Shown: piece by piece, positions 23,906-32,125 of the stretch
Numbering within the stretch: the first letter of the stretch is position 1
Layout: the number at the start of each line of letters is the position of its first letter
Assembly: GCA_963795555.1 (NCBI GenBank)
Contig: CAWCHZ010000002.1
Coordinates: forward strand, 372,001-436,000
Source: CAWCHZ01 sp963795555
GTDB lineage: Bacteria > Actinomycetota > Thermoleophilia > Solirubrobacterales > Solirubrobacteraceae
Length of the DNA stretch: 64,000 nt
Direction of reading: 5' to 3'
The notes under the pieces: model-generated
What the model was told of the DNA's origin: nothing
What the model saw: only the letters and a program-made list of their open reading frames with translations
Databases searched by the model: none
Made by a program: the position numbers and the translations under genes

Positions 23906-24343
23906 CTACAGGTGGCTCACCGCGAGACGGGGATGGAACTCCTCCAGTGCCTCCACGATGACGTTGCGGTGGCATTGCGCATGGTTGCGCTCGAAGCAGA
24001 GCAGGCACGCTCGGCCGTCATCAAGGCTCTCGGCGAGTTCGTTCAGGGCCCACCGCGAGCCGTTGTTCAGGTGGGTGCGGTAGACCGCGGCGCCGCCCTC
24101 GATGTCGCCGGCCCAATACCGCTCACGGTTCGGCTTCGGGTTGCCGAGCGCCCTGACGTGGACATACTCGATGCCGGCTTGTTGCAGCGCCTCGCTTAGC
24201 GCCCTCTTCGAGAAGCCCCGCCGCCGCGAGAGCGGTAGCTCCCTCACGTCCACGAGCCGCTCGACGTCCGCGCCGAGGAGCTCGTCGATCAGCTCGTCGA
24301 GTGATCGTCCCTCGTATCCGACGGTGAAGAGCTTCGGCGTCAC
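23906..24343 (-). CDS. DUF488 family protein
   Basis: A 145-residue protein matching the DUF488 layout: FTVGYEGRSLDELIDELL at the start, VDVRELPLSRRRGFSK (about 31-46) and the terminal cysteine motif LLCFERNHAQCHRNVI (about 113-128). The C-x6-C-H-R pattern is the family hallmark and suggests a metal or thiol active site. The biochemical role is not established. The next gene upstream on the same strand ends 20 bp before it, and the pair is probably co-transcribed. Confidence 0.8.
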   Translation of the reverse strand: MTPKLFTVGYEGRSLDELIDELLGADVERLVDVRELPLSRRRGFSKRALSEALQQAGIEYVHVRALGNPKPNRERYWAGDIEGGAAVYRTHLNNGSRWALNELAESLDDGRACLLCFERNHAQCHRNVIVEALEEFHPRLAVSHL

Positions 24344-24363
24344 AGTTAGGGCCTAGTTCGCCA

Positions 24364-25179
24364 TCAGAACAGCGTCGCCTCCTGCTGGCGGCCGGCGCGC
24401 TTCGGATGCACCAGCCCGAGGATTAGGAATGAGCCGGGGTGCTTGAGCAGGCTCCCTGTGATGAAGCGCGTGTCGTAGCGGTCGCTGCAGTACTGCTCGA
24501 AGAACTTCTGGCGGATCTTCGTGTGGGTCGTCGCCTCGTCGTCGCCCTTCTGGGTGAGGCTGCGGTACAGCGCTCCAAGCTCCCAATCGATGAGCGACTG
24601 GCGGTGTCCGGGGCAGGCGGAGTCCGAGCAGCGGTACGAGAACTTCGCCTTGACCGGAAGCGGCTCGAGCGCCGCGCGCGTGGTGTCGCCGGCGCGATCG
24701 CCGAAAAGCGACGCCTGGTTGAGGAGCGCCCGCTGGGACTCGGCGAAGCCCTCCTCGGCGGCCGTGACCTTCAGGTCTGTGACCTCCAGCGGGCGAAAGA
24801 CGCCGAGCGACTTGCGCTCGGTCTTTTGGCGGCGCTGAATCTCGCACATCGACTCATCCTCGATCGCCTCAAAGAACGGGAGGCGCCGACGCCACGTGCC
24901 GTTGTCGGTGTCGATGCACTCGCCGACGGTAATCGAGTCGAGCCTCGGCGTGAAGCTCTCGGGTCGCGAGTCCCTGGAGCTCTTGCTCACGTCGAGCTCG
25001 ATGACCTCATACTTCTTGAAGCGCTTGGCGTAGACGAGCCCGCGGTAGTCGAGCGGGAAGAGCCGAATCCACCGATACGGCGCGTCCATCGAAATCCCCG
25101 CCACGCACACGGCCTCCGTCTGCGAGACGGGATCGATTACGGGATATGCCTTGACGACAGGGAGGAGCTTCAACGCCAT
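24364..25179 (-). CDS. Hypothetical protein (possible dual-OB-fold) paired with DUF488
   Basis: A 271-residue protein. The ATG at 25179 begins MALKLLPVVKAYPVID; the frame upstream to 25275 lacks family-like sequence. It contains FPLDYRGLVYAKRFKKYEVIELDV, consistent with an OB-like barrel, and a small metal-binding motif RCSDSACPGHRQSL (about 199-212: C-x4-C-x2-H), followed by a helical region. From memory, proteins of this type are annotated as dual OB-domain proteins and sit beside DUF488 genes in many bacteria. A nucleic-acid-related role would fit but is unproven. Confidence 0.6.
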   Translation of the reverse strand: MALKLLPVVKAYPVIDPVSQTEAVCVAGISMDAPYRWIRLFPLDYRGLVYAKRFKKYEVIELDVSKSSRDSRPESFTPRLDSITVGECIDTDNGTWRRRLPFFEAIEDESMCEIQRRQKTERKSLGVFRPLEVTDLKVTAAEEGFAESQRALLNQASLFGDRAGDTTRAALEPLPVKAKFSYRCSDSACPGHRQSLIDWELGALYRSLTQKGDDEATTHTKIRQKFFEQYCSDRYDTRFITGSLLKHPGSFLILGLVHPKRAGRQQEATLF

Positions 25180-25399
25180 GACCCGCCGATGGTGCCACCG
25201 GGATCGGATGCGAACGTACGCTCGGGTCCGATCCGGAGTCCAATTCCAATACGGAGCCCAATTCAGGACATCCATGACCCACTAGCGGGCTGCGTCGCAA
25301 GGCGCTCAAATCGATTCAGCACTCTCGCCGCGATTTGCGTAGCGGATCGGCCGGCTGCGGAGATACCGCGCCGGATCGGGGCGGCGGCGGGGCCGCCCG

Positions 25400-27064
25400 T
25401 CAGTGCCCGGTGCCCAGCTGCACGACCTTGACGATCAGCAGCACGATCGCCAGCGCGACGTAGGCGTACATGCCGCCCAGCGCAAAGCTGCGCAGTGGCG
25501 AGCGCACCGGCGCCGCGAGCAGTGCCAGCGGCGGCATCGTCCAGCCCAGCCGCTGCTCGTCCGCGACAGCGCGTGGCTGGGGCGTGCTGCCCCGGCTTCG
25601 CAGCGCGATCGTGCCGAGCAGCGCCAGGCAGATCGCCAGCGCGATGCCCAGCCACAGTGTCAGCCGCTTGACGTCGATGTGCGGAAGCACGGTCGTTGCC
25701 ATCAACACCAGCGACAGGGCGACGAGCACGCCGATGATCACCGTCGCGACCACGTTGACCCAGGGCCGGTTGACCCATGGGCCGAGCACCTCGCGGTCGT
25801 TGCACAGCAGCAGCAGGAAGACCGTCGCGCTGGGCAGCAGCAGACCGGCGAGCGCCTGCACGGCGGTGGTGATCAGGCCCAGCGGCGCGCCGGGAATCAG
25901 CACGATCCCGGCCGCCAGCACAACGACACCGGCGAAGGTCGCGTAGAACAGCCGCGCGTCCTGGAAGCCGCGATGCAACGAGTGACGGGCGCCGAAGACG
26001 TCGCCGAAGGCGTAGGAGGTCGCAAGCGTCACCGCGGCCGCGCCGATCATCGAGGCGTTGAGCAGCACGACCGCGAAGAACGTTCCGGCGACCGAGCTCA
26101 GCCGGTGGGCGAGCAGATGGGCGGTCGCGCCGGCGTCGGTGAACGGGGCGCCGTTGGCCCCGACCGCGAAGGCGGTCGTCGCGATGATCGCGCCCGCCCC
26201 CAGCACGACGATGAACGCACCGATGACCGTGTCGGCGCGCTCGTAGTTGATCCAGCGCGGCGTGATGCGCTTGTCGACGATGTTCGACTGCTGGAAGAAC
26301 AGCTGCCAGGGCGCGACCGTCGTGCCGACGATGGCGATGATCAGCAGGATCGCGTTGGAGCTGGCGCCGCCCTTGATGCCGGGGATGAAGCTGTGGTGGA
26401 TGACCGTGGCGACGTTGGGGTGGGCCATCACGGCGAGCGGGATGATCAGCAAGTTCGCGACGACGAAGAGCAGCATGAAGCGCTCCCAACGGCGGAAGCT
26501 GCCGGTTGCGGTCATCACGATCAGCGCAAGCGCCGCCAACGGCACCGCCAGGTACTCGCTGACGCCGAAGTAGCCCAGCGCGAGGCTGATGCCGATGAAC
26601 TCGGTGACGATCGTGAGGAAGTTGAGCAGGAACAGGTCGCCGACCGAGAACCAGCCCCAGAAGCGGCCGAAGCGCTCGGTGATCAGCCGCGCGTGGCCGA
26701 CGCCGGTGACCGCGCCAAGCCGGATCACCATCTCCTGGTTGACGATCAGCACGGGAATCAGCAGCAGCAGCGTCCACAGCAGCGAGGGGCCGTAGGTCTG
26801 CCCGGCCTGCGCGTAGGTCGCGACGCCGCCCGCGTCGTTGTCACCGACCATCACGATCAGCCCCGGGCCGACGATCGCCGCCAGCGTGATCAGTCGCGCG
26901 CGCAGACCGCGGCGAGCATGGGTGTCGCCGAGGCGGATCGTGCCCAGCGCGCCCTGGATGTCGCCGATGTGCGCCTCGTCGAGGACCGGCGGGACACCGG
27001 ATACGCGCGGCGGCTGGTCGTGCCCCGACGCCGTCGCCGGGACCGCTACCTGCTGCTCCGACAT
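25400..27064 (-). CDS. Divergent NRAMP-family divalent metal transporter
   Basis: A 554-residue membrane protein with about 11-12 helices. The SLC11/NRAMP fold is recognisable, but TM1 reads GLIVMVGDNDAGGVATYAQAG where classical Mn/Fe transporters have DPGN, and TM6 reads GTTVAPWQLFFQQ where they have MPH. This is the pattern of NRAMP-related proteins with other ion preferences, including magnesium. The ATG at 27064 has an almost perfect Shine-Dalgarno (AAAGGAGGTGA). It is downstream of an MgtE_N/CBS fusion gene on the same strand, with a long structured leader between. Magnesium or manganese transport is the likely function. Confidence 0.85.
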   Translation of the reverse strand: MSEQQVAVPATASGHDQPPRVSGVPPVLDEAHIGDIQGALGTIRLGDTHARRGLRARLITLAAIVGPGLIVMVGDNDAGGVATYAQAGQTYGPSLLWTLLLLIPVLIVNQEMVIRLGAVTGVGHARLITERFGRFWGWFSVGDLFLLNFLTIVTEFIGISLALGYFGVSEYLAVPLAALALIVMTATGSFRRWERFMLLFVVANLLIIPLAVMAHPNVATVIHHSFIPGIKGGASSNAILLIIAIVGTTVAPWQLFFQQSNIVDKRITPRWINYERADTVIGAFIVVLGAGAIIATTAFAVGANGAPFTDAGATAHLLAHRLSSVAGTFFAVVLLNASMIGAAAVTLATSYAFGDVFGARHSLHRGFQDARLFYATFAGVVVLAAGIVLIPGAPLGLITTAVQALAGLLLPSATVFLLLLCNDREVLGPWVNRPWVNVVATVIIGVLVALSLVLMATTVLPHIDVKRLTLWLGIALAICLALLGTIALRSRGSTPQPRAVADEQRLGWTMPPLALLAAPVRSPLRSFALGGMYAYVALAIVLLIVKVVQLGTGH

Positions 27065-27654
27065 CTCGTTTTCACCTCCTTTCCGCTGCGTCGTGGTGGG
27101 CGGCTTGCGCCGCTGGTGGCGCGTCCGCTGTGGTGACGTTGCTCGCCCGGTGGCGATGCGGCTCGCGCCGCGACGGACCAACCCGCCCGCAGGCGGATGC
27201 CATCGCGGGCCGGCGAATGCCCGCCCCGCGCGTGGAGAAGGAGGCGACCTGCTACGCCATGACGGCGCCAGCGCCTTCGCGGGCACGCGCGCGGGGGCGG
27301 GTACTTCGTGGTCGCTCTGAATCCACTGCCAGCCTCCTGGTTGCCCGATAGCGCCGCTCACCGCTCGGGGGTGGCGCCCGCTGGACTGGCCAGGCTCACC
27401 GTCGTCCGGTCCTGCGGACGACGGCGCACCCCCACTCGTCGAGCTTTGGCGCTGCGCGGCGTAGAGCGCTCGGCTCAGCCACTTTGGGTGACCCCTTAGC
27501 TCGGGGAAACCTGGTCTGACCCGGAGCGTCTCTCGACGGGTGGGGTCAGTGGCCTCTGTCCGCGCAGCCGCCTCACCGAACGAGGTGCGATGGCTGTAGC
27601 CGACAGGCTAGCAGCGCGAGTGGGGTTGGGGGGCGGAGGTCCGCCAGAGCCTCG
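27065..27654 (-). promoter_or_regulatory. 590-bp structured leader region upstream of the NRAMP gene
   Basis: No gene is visible. On the minus (sense) strand, GGGGGTG (27433-27427) pairs with CACCCCC (27373-27367). This closing stem encloses a perfect 10-bp hairpin (27424-27415 with 27408-27399, 6-base loop) and a second, smaller CTGG/CCAG hairpin. A multi-stem fold about 300 nt upstream of a metal transporter looks riboswitch-like. A further pair, GACCCC/GGGGTC (27490-27495 with 27542-27547), lies nearer the upstream gene. It does not obviously match the M-box or yybP-ykoY consensus by eye. Confidence 0.4.
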
Positions 27655-30186
27655 TCAGCCGCCCACGAGCCCGTAGCGCCGGCGCCACTCGCCCGGGATC
27701 GTCAGCTCGAGCACGTCGTCGACGGTGACCACGCCGACCTGGTGGCCGTCGTCGTCGACGATCGGCAGCATCGTGAGGTTGTAGTCGCTCATCAGCCGCG
27801 CGACCTCGGGCAGGTCGGCGCTGGGGCGCACGCTGACCGGCTCGCGCGCCGCGACCGCTCGCAGCGGCGTCGGCGGGGACGCGCGCACCAGCGCGGCGAG
27901 CGGGACCATTCCGCTGAGCTTGCCCTGGGCGTCGCGCACATAGATGGTGGTCAGCGTCTCGGGGGCGATCGAGCTCGCGCGCAGCTCGCTGAGCGCCCGC
28001 TCGGCGGTCGTCTGCTCTGACAGCGAGATGAACTCGGGGCTCATCAGGCCGCCGGCGGTCGAGGGGTTGTAGCCGAGCAGCAGGCGGATCTTGCGTCGCT
28101 GCGGCCAGGGCAGCATGTTCAGGACGGGCTCGCGGCGCTCCTGGTCGAGGTCGCCGATCAGGTCGGCGGCGTCGTCGGTGGCCATCTTCGCCAGCACCCG
28201 CGCGACGTCGGCGTCCGAGCGCTCGCGGATGAACTCGCGCTGGTGCTCGTCGTCGAGCTCCTCGAAGACGTCGGCCTCGAGCTCGCGGTCCTGGCCGACG
28301 GCCTTGATGATCTCCTCGCCCTCCTCGTGCGAGGCGGCCTCGACGAGGTCGGCGATCTGGGCGGGGTGCAGGCGGGCGAGCCTGCGGTGCGTGAGGCGCA
28401 GGCGCGCGCTGGGAACGTGGCCGACGAACGGCTCCAGATCGCTCCAATCGATGAACGCCTGGGGGCCGCCGACCGCCGGCTTGCCCGGCAGCAGCCGGCG
28501 CAGCCAGGCGCGCGGGCTGGGGTTCACGCCGGCGACCCGCCACCAGCCGTCGACGCAGATCAGCTCGAGCTCATGGGCGGTGATCAGCGTGCCGGCCTTG
28601 ACGTCGATCAGCTTGCGGCCGAGCACGTCCTGGCGCAGCAGCACCTCGCCGGGGCGGCGCTCGAAGCGGCCGAGGTTGAGCTTCTCGCCGGCCAGCCGCA
28701 CGCTGCCGGGCGCGAGCGAGGCAATCCGATCGACCGGCACGAACAGCTCGCGACCGCCGATGTTCGCCTGCAGGCCGGTCACCGGCGGATAGCCGCCGTC
28801 GGCGAGGCGGACGATCACGTCCTCGGTCCGGCCGAGACGATCGCCGGCCCGGTCCAACAGGGGGGTGCGTATGACCGACGAAAGGTGCAGAAGCTGCTGC
28901 GCCACCGCAGGATAAGCGTATCGGGCGCGACGGGGGACGCGGAGTCCCCGCAGCCCCAGCATCGTGACCGTCACGGCGGCGAGGATCGCGAAGGGCACGA
29001 AGTCCGAGCTGGCCTGCGCGATGCGCGCGCCACCGGGTGCGCCGATCGTCTCGCCGATCGCCCAGGCGAGGTTGAAGATCGCCACCCCGCTGGCGTACTC
29101 GATGCCGGCCTGCTCGGCAGCCGCCGCGATCAGCGACATCACCGGCACGCCCAGCAGGCTGAGCCCGGCGCTCAGGCCGATGGCTGCCAGCAGCGCGAGC
29201 GCCAGCGCGGAGTGGGGCAGCGGCAACAGCAGCAGCACGAGCGCGGTGCAGGGCAGGCCGATGCGGATCGCGCGCAGCGCGCCCTGGCGGTCGGCGAGAC
29301 GCCCGATCAGCGGCGCCGCGCCCATCGACAGCAGCGACCAGACGAAGAAGGTCGCGCCGACCGCGAGCCCCGTCGCGCCGAGGTGGGCCATGCGCAGTGG
29401 GATCAGCGTGTCGCTCGTGCCGACGATCGCCGCCTGGAGCACGACCAAGGTCGCAACGGCGATCAGCAGCGGGTGGCGTAGCGCGCGGCCAGCGGGGGGC
29501 ATGGCGGTGTGCGCGGAGGCGGCATCTGGGGGGACGGTGTGCGCGGAGGCGGCATCTGGGGAGGCGGCGTGCGCGGAGGCGGCTTCCTCCACGGTGGCTG
29601 CGACCGGCGTCCGCAGCACCGCGAGCGCGAGCCCGACACCCGCGACGGCGACCGCCGCGAACGTCACGCGGGTGCCAAGCGCGACCGCGGCGGTGCCAAC
29701 GACCGGGCCGAACAGGGTGCCGAAGATCGCGGCGCCGAAGGCCGCGCCGATCAGCTCGCCGCGACGGGCCCGCGGAGCAGCTTGGATCAGCCAGGTCAGC
29801 GCGCCGCCCCAGATGCAGCCCGCCGCGACGCCCTGGATCGCTCGCAGGCTGTCGAGCGCGACGACGGGGTGCACGAACCCGAACGGCGCCGTCGCGGCGA
29901 CGAAGCCGGCCAGTCCGACGAGCGTCGCGGTGCGCACGCCCAGTCGGCGGGCCAGCCAGCCGCCCAGCAGCGAGCCGGGGATCAGGCCGGCGGCATAGGT
30001 CGCGGCGAGCACGCCGGCCGCCGACTTCGACAGGTGGAGTGTGCGCGCGTAGTGGGGCAGCAGCGGCGCGACGGCCGAGTAGAGCGTCGACTCCAGTGTC
30101 AGCAGCGCGCCCGCGAGCAGCGCCACACGACGCGCGGCGGGCGTCAGCGCGCGCTTGGCGGCAGCTCGTCGTCGCTCGCTCCGCAT
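27655..30186 (-). CDS. MFS transporter fused to PRC-barrel/MgtE_N/CBS regulatory module
   Basis: An 843-residue single open frame. Residues about 20-415 form a 12-helix MFS transporter (LTLESTLYSAVAPLLPHYA, GSLLGGWLARRLGVRTAT). From about 428 a different protein begins: a PRC-barrel-like part (RTPLLDRAGDRLGRTEDVIV), an MgtE N-terminal superhelical domain (ARLHPAQIADLVEAASHEEG) and two CBS repeats at the C-terminus (GLMSPEFISL and REPVSVRPSADLPEVA). The latter module is normally a separate protein beside NRAMP genes. A GTG at 28905 could start it independently. There is no stop between the parts. The ATG at 30186 is preferred over the frame start at 30219. Confidence 0.75.
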   Translation of the reverse strand: MRSERRRAAAKRALTPAARRVALLAGALLTLESTLYSAVAPLLPHYARTLHLSKSAAGVLAATYAAGLIPGSLLGGWLARRLGVRTATLVGLAGFVAATAPFGFVHPVVALDSLRAIQGVAAGCIWGGALTWLIQAAPRARRGELIGAAFGAAIFGTLFGPVVGTAAVALGTRVTFAAVAVAGVGLALAVLRTPVAATVEEAASAHAASPDAASAHTVPPDAASAHTAMPPAGRALRHPLLIAVATLVVLQAAIVGTSDTLIPLRMAHLGATGLAVGATFFVWSLLSMGAAPLIGRLADRQGALRAIRIGLPCTALVLLLLPLPHSALALALLAAIGLSAGLSLLGVPVMSLIAAAAEQAGIEYASGVAIFNLAWAIGETIGAPGGARIAQASSDFVPFAILAAVTVTMLGLRGLRVPRRARYAYPAVAQQLLHLSSVIRTPLLDRAGDRLGRTEDVIVRLADGGYPPVTGLQANIGGRELFVPVDRIASLAPGSVRLAGEKLNLGRFERRPGEVLLRQDVLGRKLIDVKAGTLITAHELELICVDGWWRVAGVNPSPRAWLRRLLPGKPAVGGPQAFIDWSDLEPFVGHVPSARLRLTHRRLARLHPAQIADLVEAASHEEGEEIIKAVGQDRELEADVFEELDDEHQREFIRERSDADVARVLAKMATDDAADLIGDLDQERREPVLNMLPWPQRRKIRLLLGYNPSTAGGLMSPEFISLSEQTTAERALSELRASSIAPETLTTIYVRDAQGKLSGMVPLAALVRASPPTPLRAVAAREPVSVRPSADLPEVARLMSDYNLTMLPIVDDDGHQVGVVTVDDVLELTIPGEWRRRYGLVGG
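29501..29590. repeat. Three 30-bp tandem repeats inside the MFS domain
   Basis: Three imperfect copies starting at 29501, 29531 and 29561 share GTGCGCGGAGGCGGC. In the MFS-MgtE_N protein they encode a repeated P-D-A-A-S-A-H-T decapeptide in the central cytoplasmic loop between the two six-helix halves. The repeat is in frame, so copy number can change without breaking the protein. Confidence 0.85.
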
Positions 30187-30227
30187 GGGATCGATCGTAT
30201 TGGCGCCACGTTGGCGCACTGGGGCCC

Positions 30228-30300
30228 GCTCAGCCTCGTGCGCCTGGCTGGGGGCCGCTCAGCGTCGTGCGCCTGGCTGGGCCCTCAGCGTCGTGCGCGC
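30228..30300. repeat. Tandem repeat of about 29 bp before tig
   Basis: GCTCAGC(C/G)TCGTGCGCCTGG appears at 30228 and 30257, with a partial third copy from 30284. It lies between the divergent MFS-MgtE_N and tig genes and covers the 3' end of the small gene at 30285-30428. Confidence 0.8.
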
Positions 30301-30428
30301 GCCCGCCGCCGTGCCTCGTGCACCAGCAGCGTCGCGATGTCGGCGAGCGTGCCGTAGAGATGGCCGAGCGGACCGGTCACGAGCCAGGCGGCGATGCGGG
30401 TGCGAGCGGTTGGGTGCAGGTCGCGCAC
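30285..30428 (-). CDS. Small hydrophobic hypothetical protein
   Basis: A 47-residue frame starting at GTG 30428. After a short basic start it has an amphipathic/hydrophobic stretch IAAWLVTGPLGHLYGTLADI, then an arginine-rich end (HEARRRARARR). The W-x-x-TGP-x-GH-x-x-G-x-x-AD pattern looks like a family of tiny actinobacterial proteins that I recall seeing, often near tig or transport genes, and it would sit at the membrane. The last codons fall in the 29-bp repeat. No ribosome-binding site is evident. The call rests on the non-random composition only. Confidence 0.45.
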   Translation of the reverse strand: MRDLHPTARTRIAAWLVTGPLGHLYGTLADIATLLVHEARRRARARR

Positions 30429-30457
30429 GAGCTGCCACGGTATCGTTGCCGCCCCCA

Positions 30458-31849
30458 ATGCCGTCCGTAACTACCACCGTCACCGAGCTGCCCGAATCGC
30501 GCGTGCGCGTGCAGGCCGAGGTCGCGCCTGAGGAGATCGAGCGTCGCGTCGTCAAGGCGGCCGGCGCGCTCGGGCGCGAGCTGCGCGTGCCGGGCTTCCG
30601 ACGCGGCAAGGTGCCCGCTCCCGTCGTCCTGCGGCGCGTGGGACGCGAGGCGGTGCTCGATGAGGCCGTGCGCGAGGGGCTTGGCGCCTGGTACACCGAC
30701 GCGATCAGGGAGGCGGGGATCGTGCCCGTCGGCGATCCCGAGCTTGCGGTCGGGGACCTGCCCGCCGAGGGCGACCCGCTGACCTTCTCGATCGAGATCG
30801 GCGTGCGCCCACCGGCCCAGCTGGGCCAATACAAGGAGCTCGAGGTAGGTCGCCGCGAGCCGGTCGTCGCCGAGGGGCGCATCGACATCGAGCTCGAGCA
30901 GCTGCGCGAGCGGATGGCCAAGCTCGAGACCGTCGATCGCCCGGCGCAGAACGGCGACTTCCTCGTGATCGACTTCGCCGGCACGATCGACGACAAGCCG
31001 ATCGCCGCCGGCCAGGCGCGCGATCAGCTGCTGGAGCTGGGGTCCGGCCGGCTGATCCCCGGCATCGAGGAGCAGCTCGAGGGCGCCAGCGCTGGTGAGC
31101 AGCGCGAGGTCGAGGTCACCTTTCCGTCCGACTACTCCGCGCCCGACCTGCGCGACCGCCAGGCGCGCTTCGACATCACCGTCAAGGAGGTCAAGGCGAA
31201 GGTCCTGCCCGAGCTCGACGACGACTTCGCGGCCGACGCCGCCGGCTTCGACGACCTCGCCCAGCTGCGCGACGACCTGCGCCGGAGGCTGCTGGAGGCC
31301 GACGAGGCCGCGATCGACTCGGAGTTCCGCGAGGCCGCCCTCGACGCGGCCGTGGCCGAGGCGCAGATCGAGCTTCCCGCGGCACTGATCGACGCGCGCG
31401 CCGCAGAGCTCTGGCACGAGCTGCAGCACAGCCTCGCCCACCGCGGCGTCTCCAAGGACGTCTATCTCAAGCTGGTCGGCAAGAGCGAGGAGGAGGTCGT
31501 CGAGGAGGCAAAGCCCGACGCCGAGCGCGCGCTCAAGCGCGAGGCCGTGCTGGCGGCGATCGTCGAGGCCGAGGGCATCGAGCCCACCGAGGAGGAGCTC
31601 GAGCAGGCGGTCGCGGCGGCGGCCGAGCGCGAGCGCACCAAGCCCGCCAAGCTGCTTGCGCGCCTGCGCCGCGGTGGACGGATCGACACCTTGCGTCATG
31701 ACATCGCGACGGGCAAGGCGCTCGAGCTGATCGCCGACAGCGCCAAGGCGATCACGGTCGAGCAGGCCAAGGCGCGCAAGAAGCTCTGGACGCCCGGCCA
31801 TGAGGGCGAGCAGGGGACGAGCGGCCAGCTCTGGACGCCCGGCGGCTGA
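30458..31849 (+). CDS. tig: Trigger factor (ribosome-associated chaperone and prolyl isomerase)
   Basis: A 463-residue chaperone that meets nascent chains at the ribosome exit. The N-terminal ribosome-binding domain carries FRRGKVPAPVV (the GFRRGKVP signature, about residues 45-56). The FKBP domain spans about 155-240 (GDFLVIDFAGTIDDKP), and the helical C-domain follows. The last 20 residues are unusual: KLWTPG and QLWTPG flank a Gly/Glu-rich linker. The ATG at 30458 follows a TATCGT -10-like hexamer by 11 bp, implying a leaderless transcript. It heads the tig-clpP-clpX cluster, the common bacterial arrangement. Confidence 0.96.
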   Translation: MPSVTTTVTELPESRVRVQAEVAPEEIERRVVKAAGALGRELRVPGFRRGKVPAPVVLRRVGREAVLDEAVREGLGAWYTDAIREAGIVPVGDPELAVGDLPAEGDPLTFSIEIGVRPPAQLGQYKELEVGRREPVVAEGRIDIELEQLRERMAKLETVDRPAQNGDFLVIDFAGTIDDKPIAAGQARDQLLELGSGRLIPGIEEQLEGASAGEQREVEVTFPSDYSAPDLRDRQARFDITVKEVKAKVLPELDDDFAADAAGFDDLAQLRDDLRRRLLEADEAAIDSEFREAALDAAVAEAQIELPAALIDARAAELWHELQHSLAHRGVSKDVYLKLVGKSEEEVVEEAKPDAERALKREAVLAAIVEAEGIEPTEEELEQAVAAAAERERTKPAKLLARLRRGGRIDTLRHDIATGKALELIADSAKAITVEQAKARKKLWTPGHEGEQGTSGQLWTPGG

Positions 31850-31902
31850 TCGCAGCGCCCGGCGGCCGTTGCGTCCGCGCCCGGTGGCTGATCGCAGCGC
31901 CC
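31844..31902. repeat. 42-bp-period duplication over the tig stop codon
   Basis: GGCTGATCGCAGCGCCC occurs at 31844-31860 and again at 31886-31902. The first copy contains the TGA of tig. The remaining gap to clpP (to 32125) shows no gene; a TAGACT -10-like hexamer lies at about 32042. Confidence 0.8.
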
Positions 31903-32125
31903 GCCGGCCAAGCATGCCCCGCAGGCTTCTCAGACCGTGTCCACGGCGTCAATCGAACGGCCGTTGGTGGGCGTCGGAGCGCCGCGTCAGCACAGCCCAA
32001 ACAGCAGTCCAAAGCCTGGCGGGCCGCCCAGAGGCGGTTGCTAGACTCGCGCCACGGCCGCCGCGGACGCGCCTCGGCTCGGCCGGGAGGAATCGAGTCG
32101 AGGAAGCGAAACAGAAGCGAGGAAC

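Noticed and set aside
24364..25275. Start of the DUF488 companion at 25275
   Set aside because: The first 32 residues (WNWTPDRTRAYVRIRSRWHH) come from a short direct repeat in the DNA (CCAAT and GGAGTCC units) and look non-coding; ATG 25179 gives a better beginning.
25403..27136. 577-codon plus-strand frame opposite the NRAMP gene
   Set aside because: Asp/Gln/Arg-rich mirror of a hydrophobic coding strand; no motifs.
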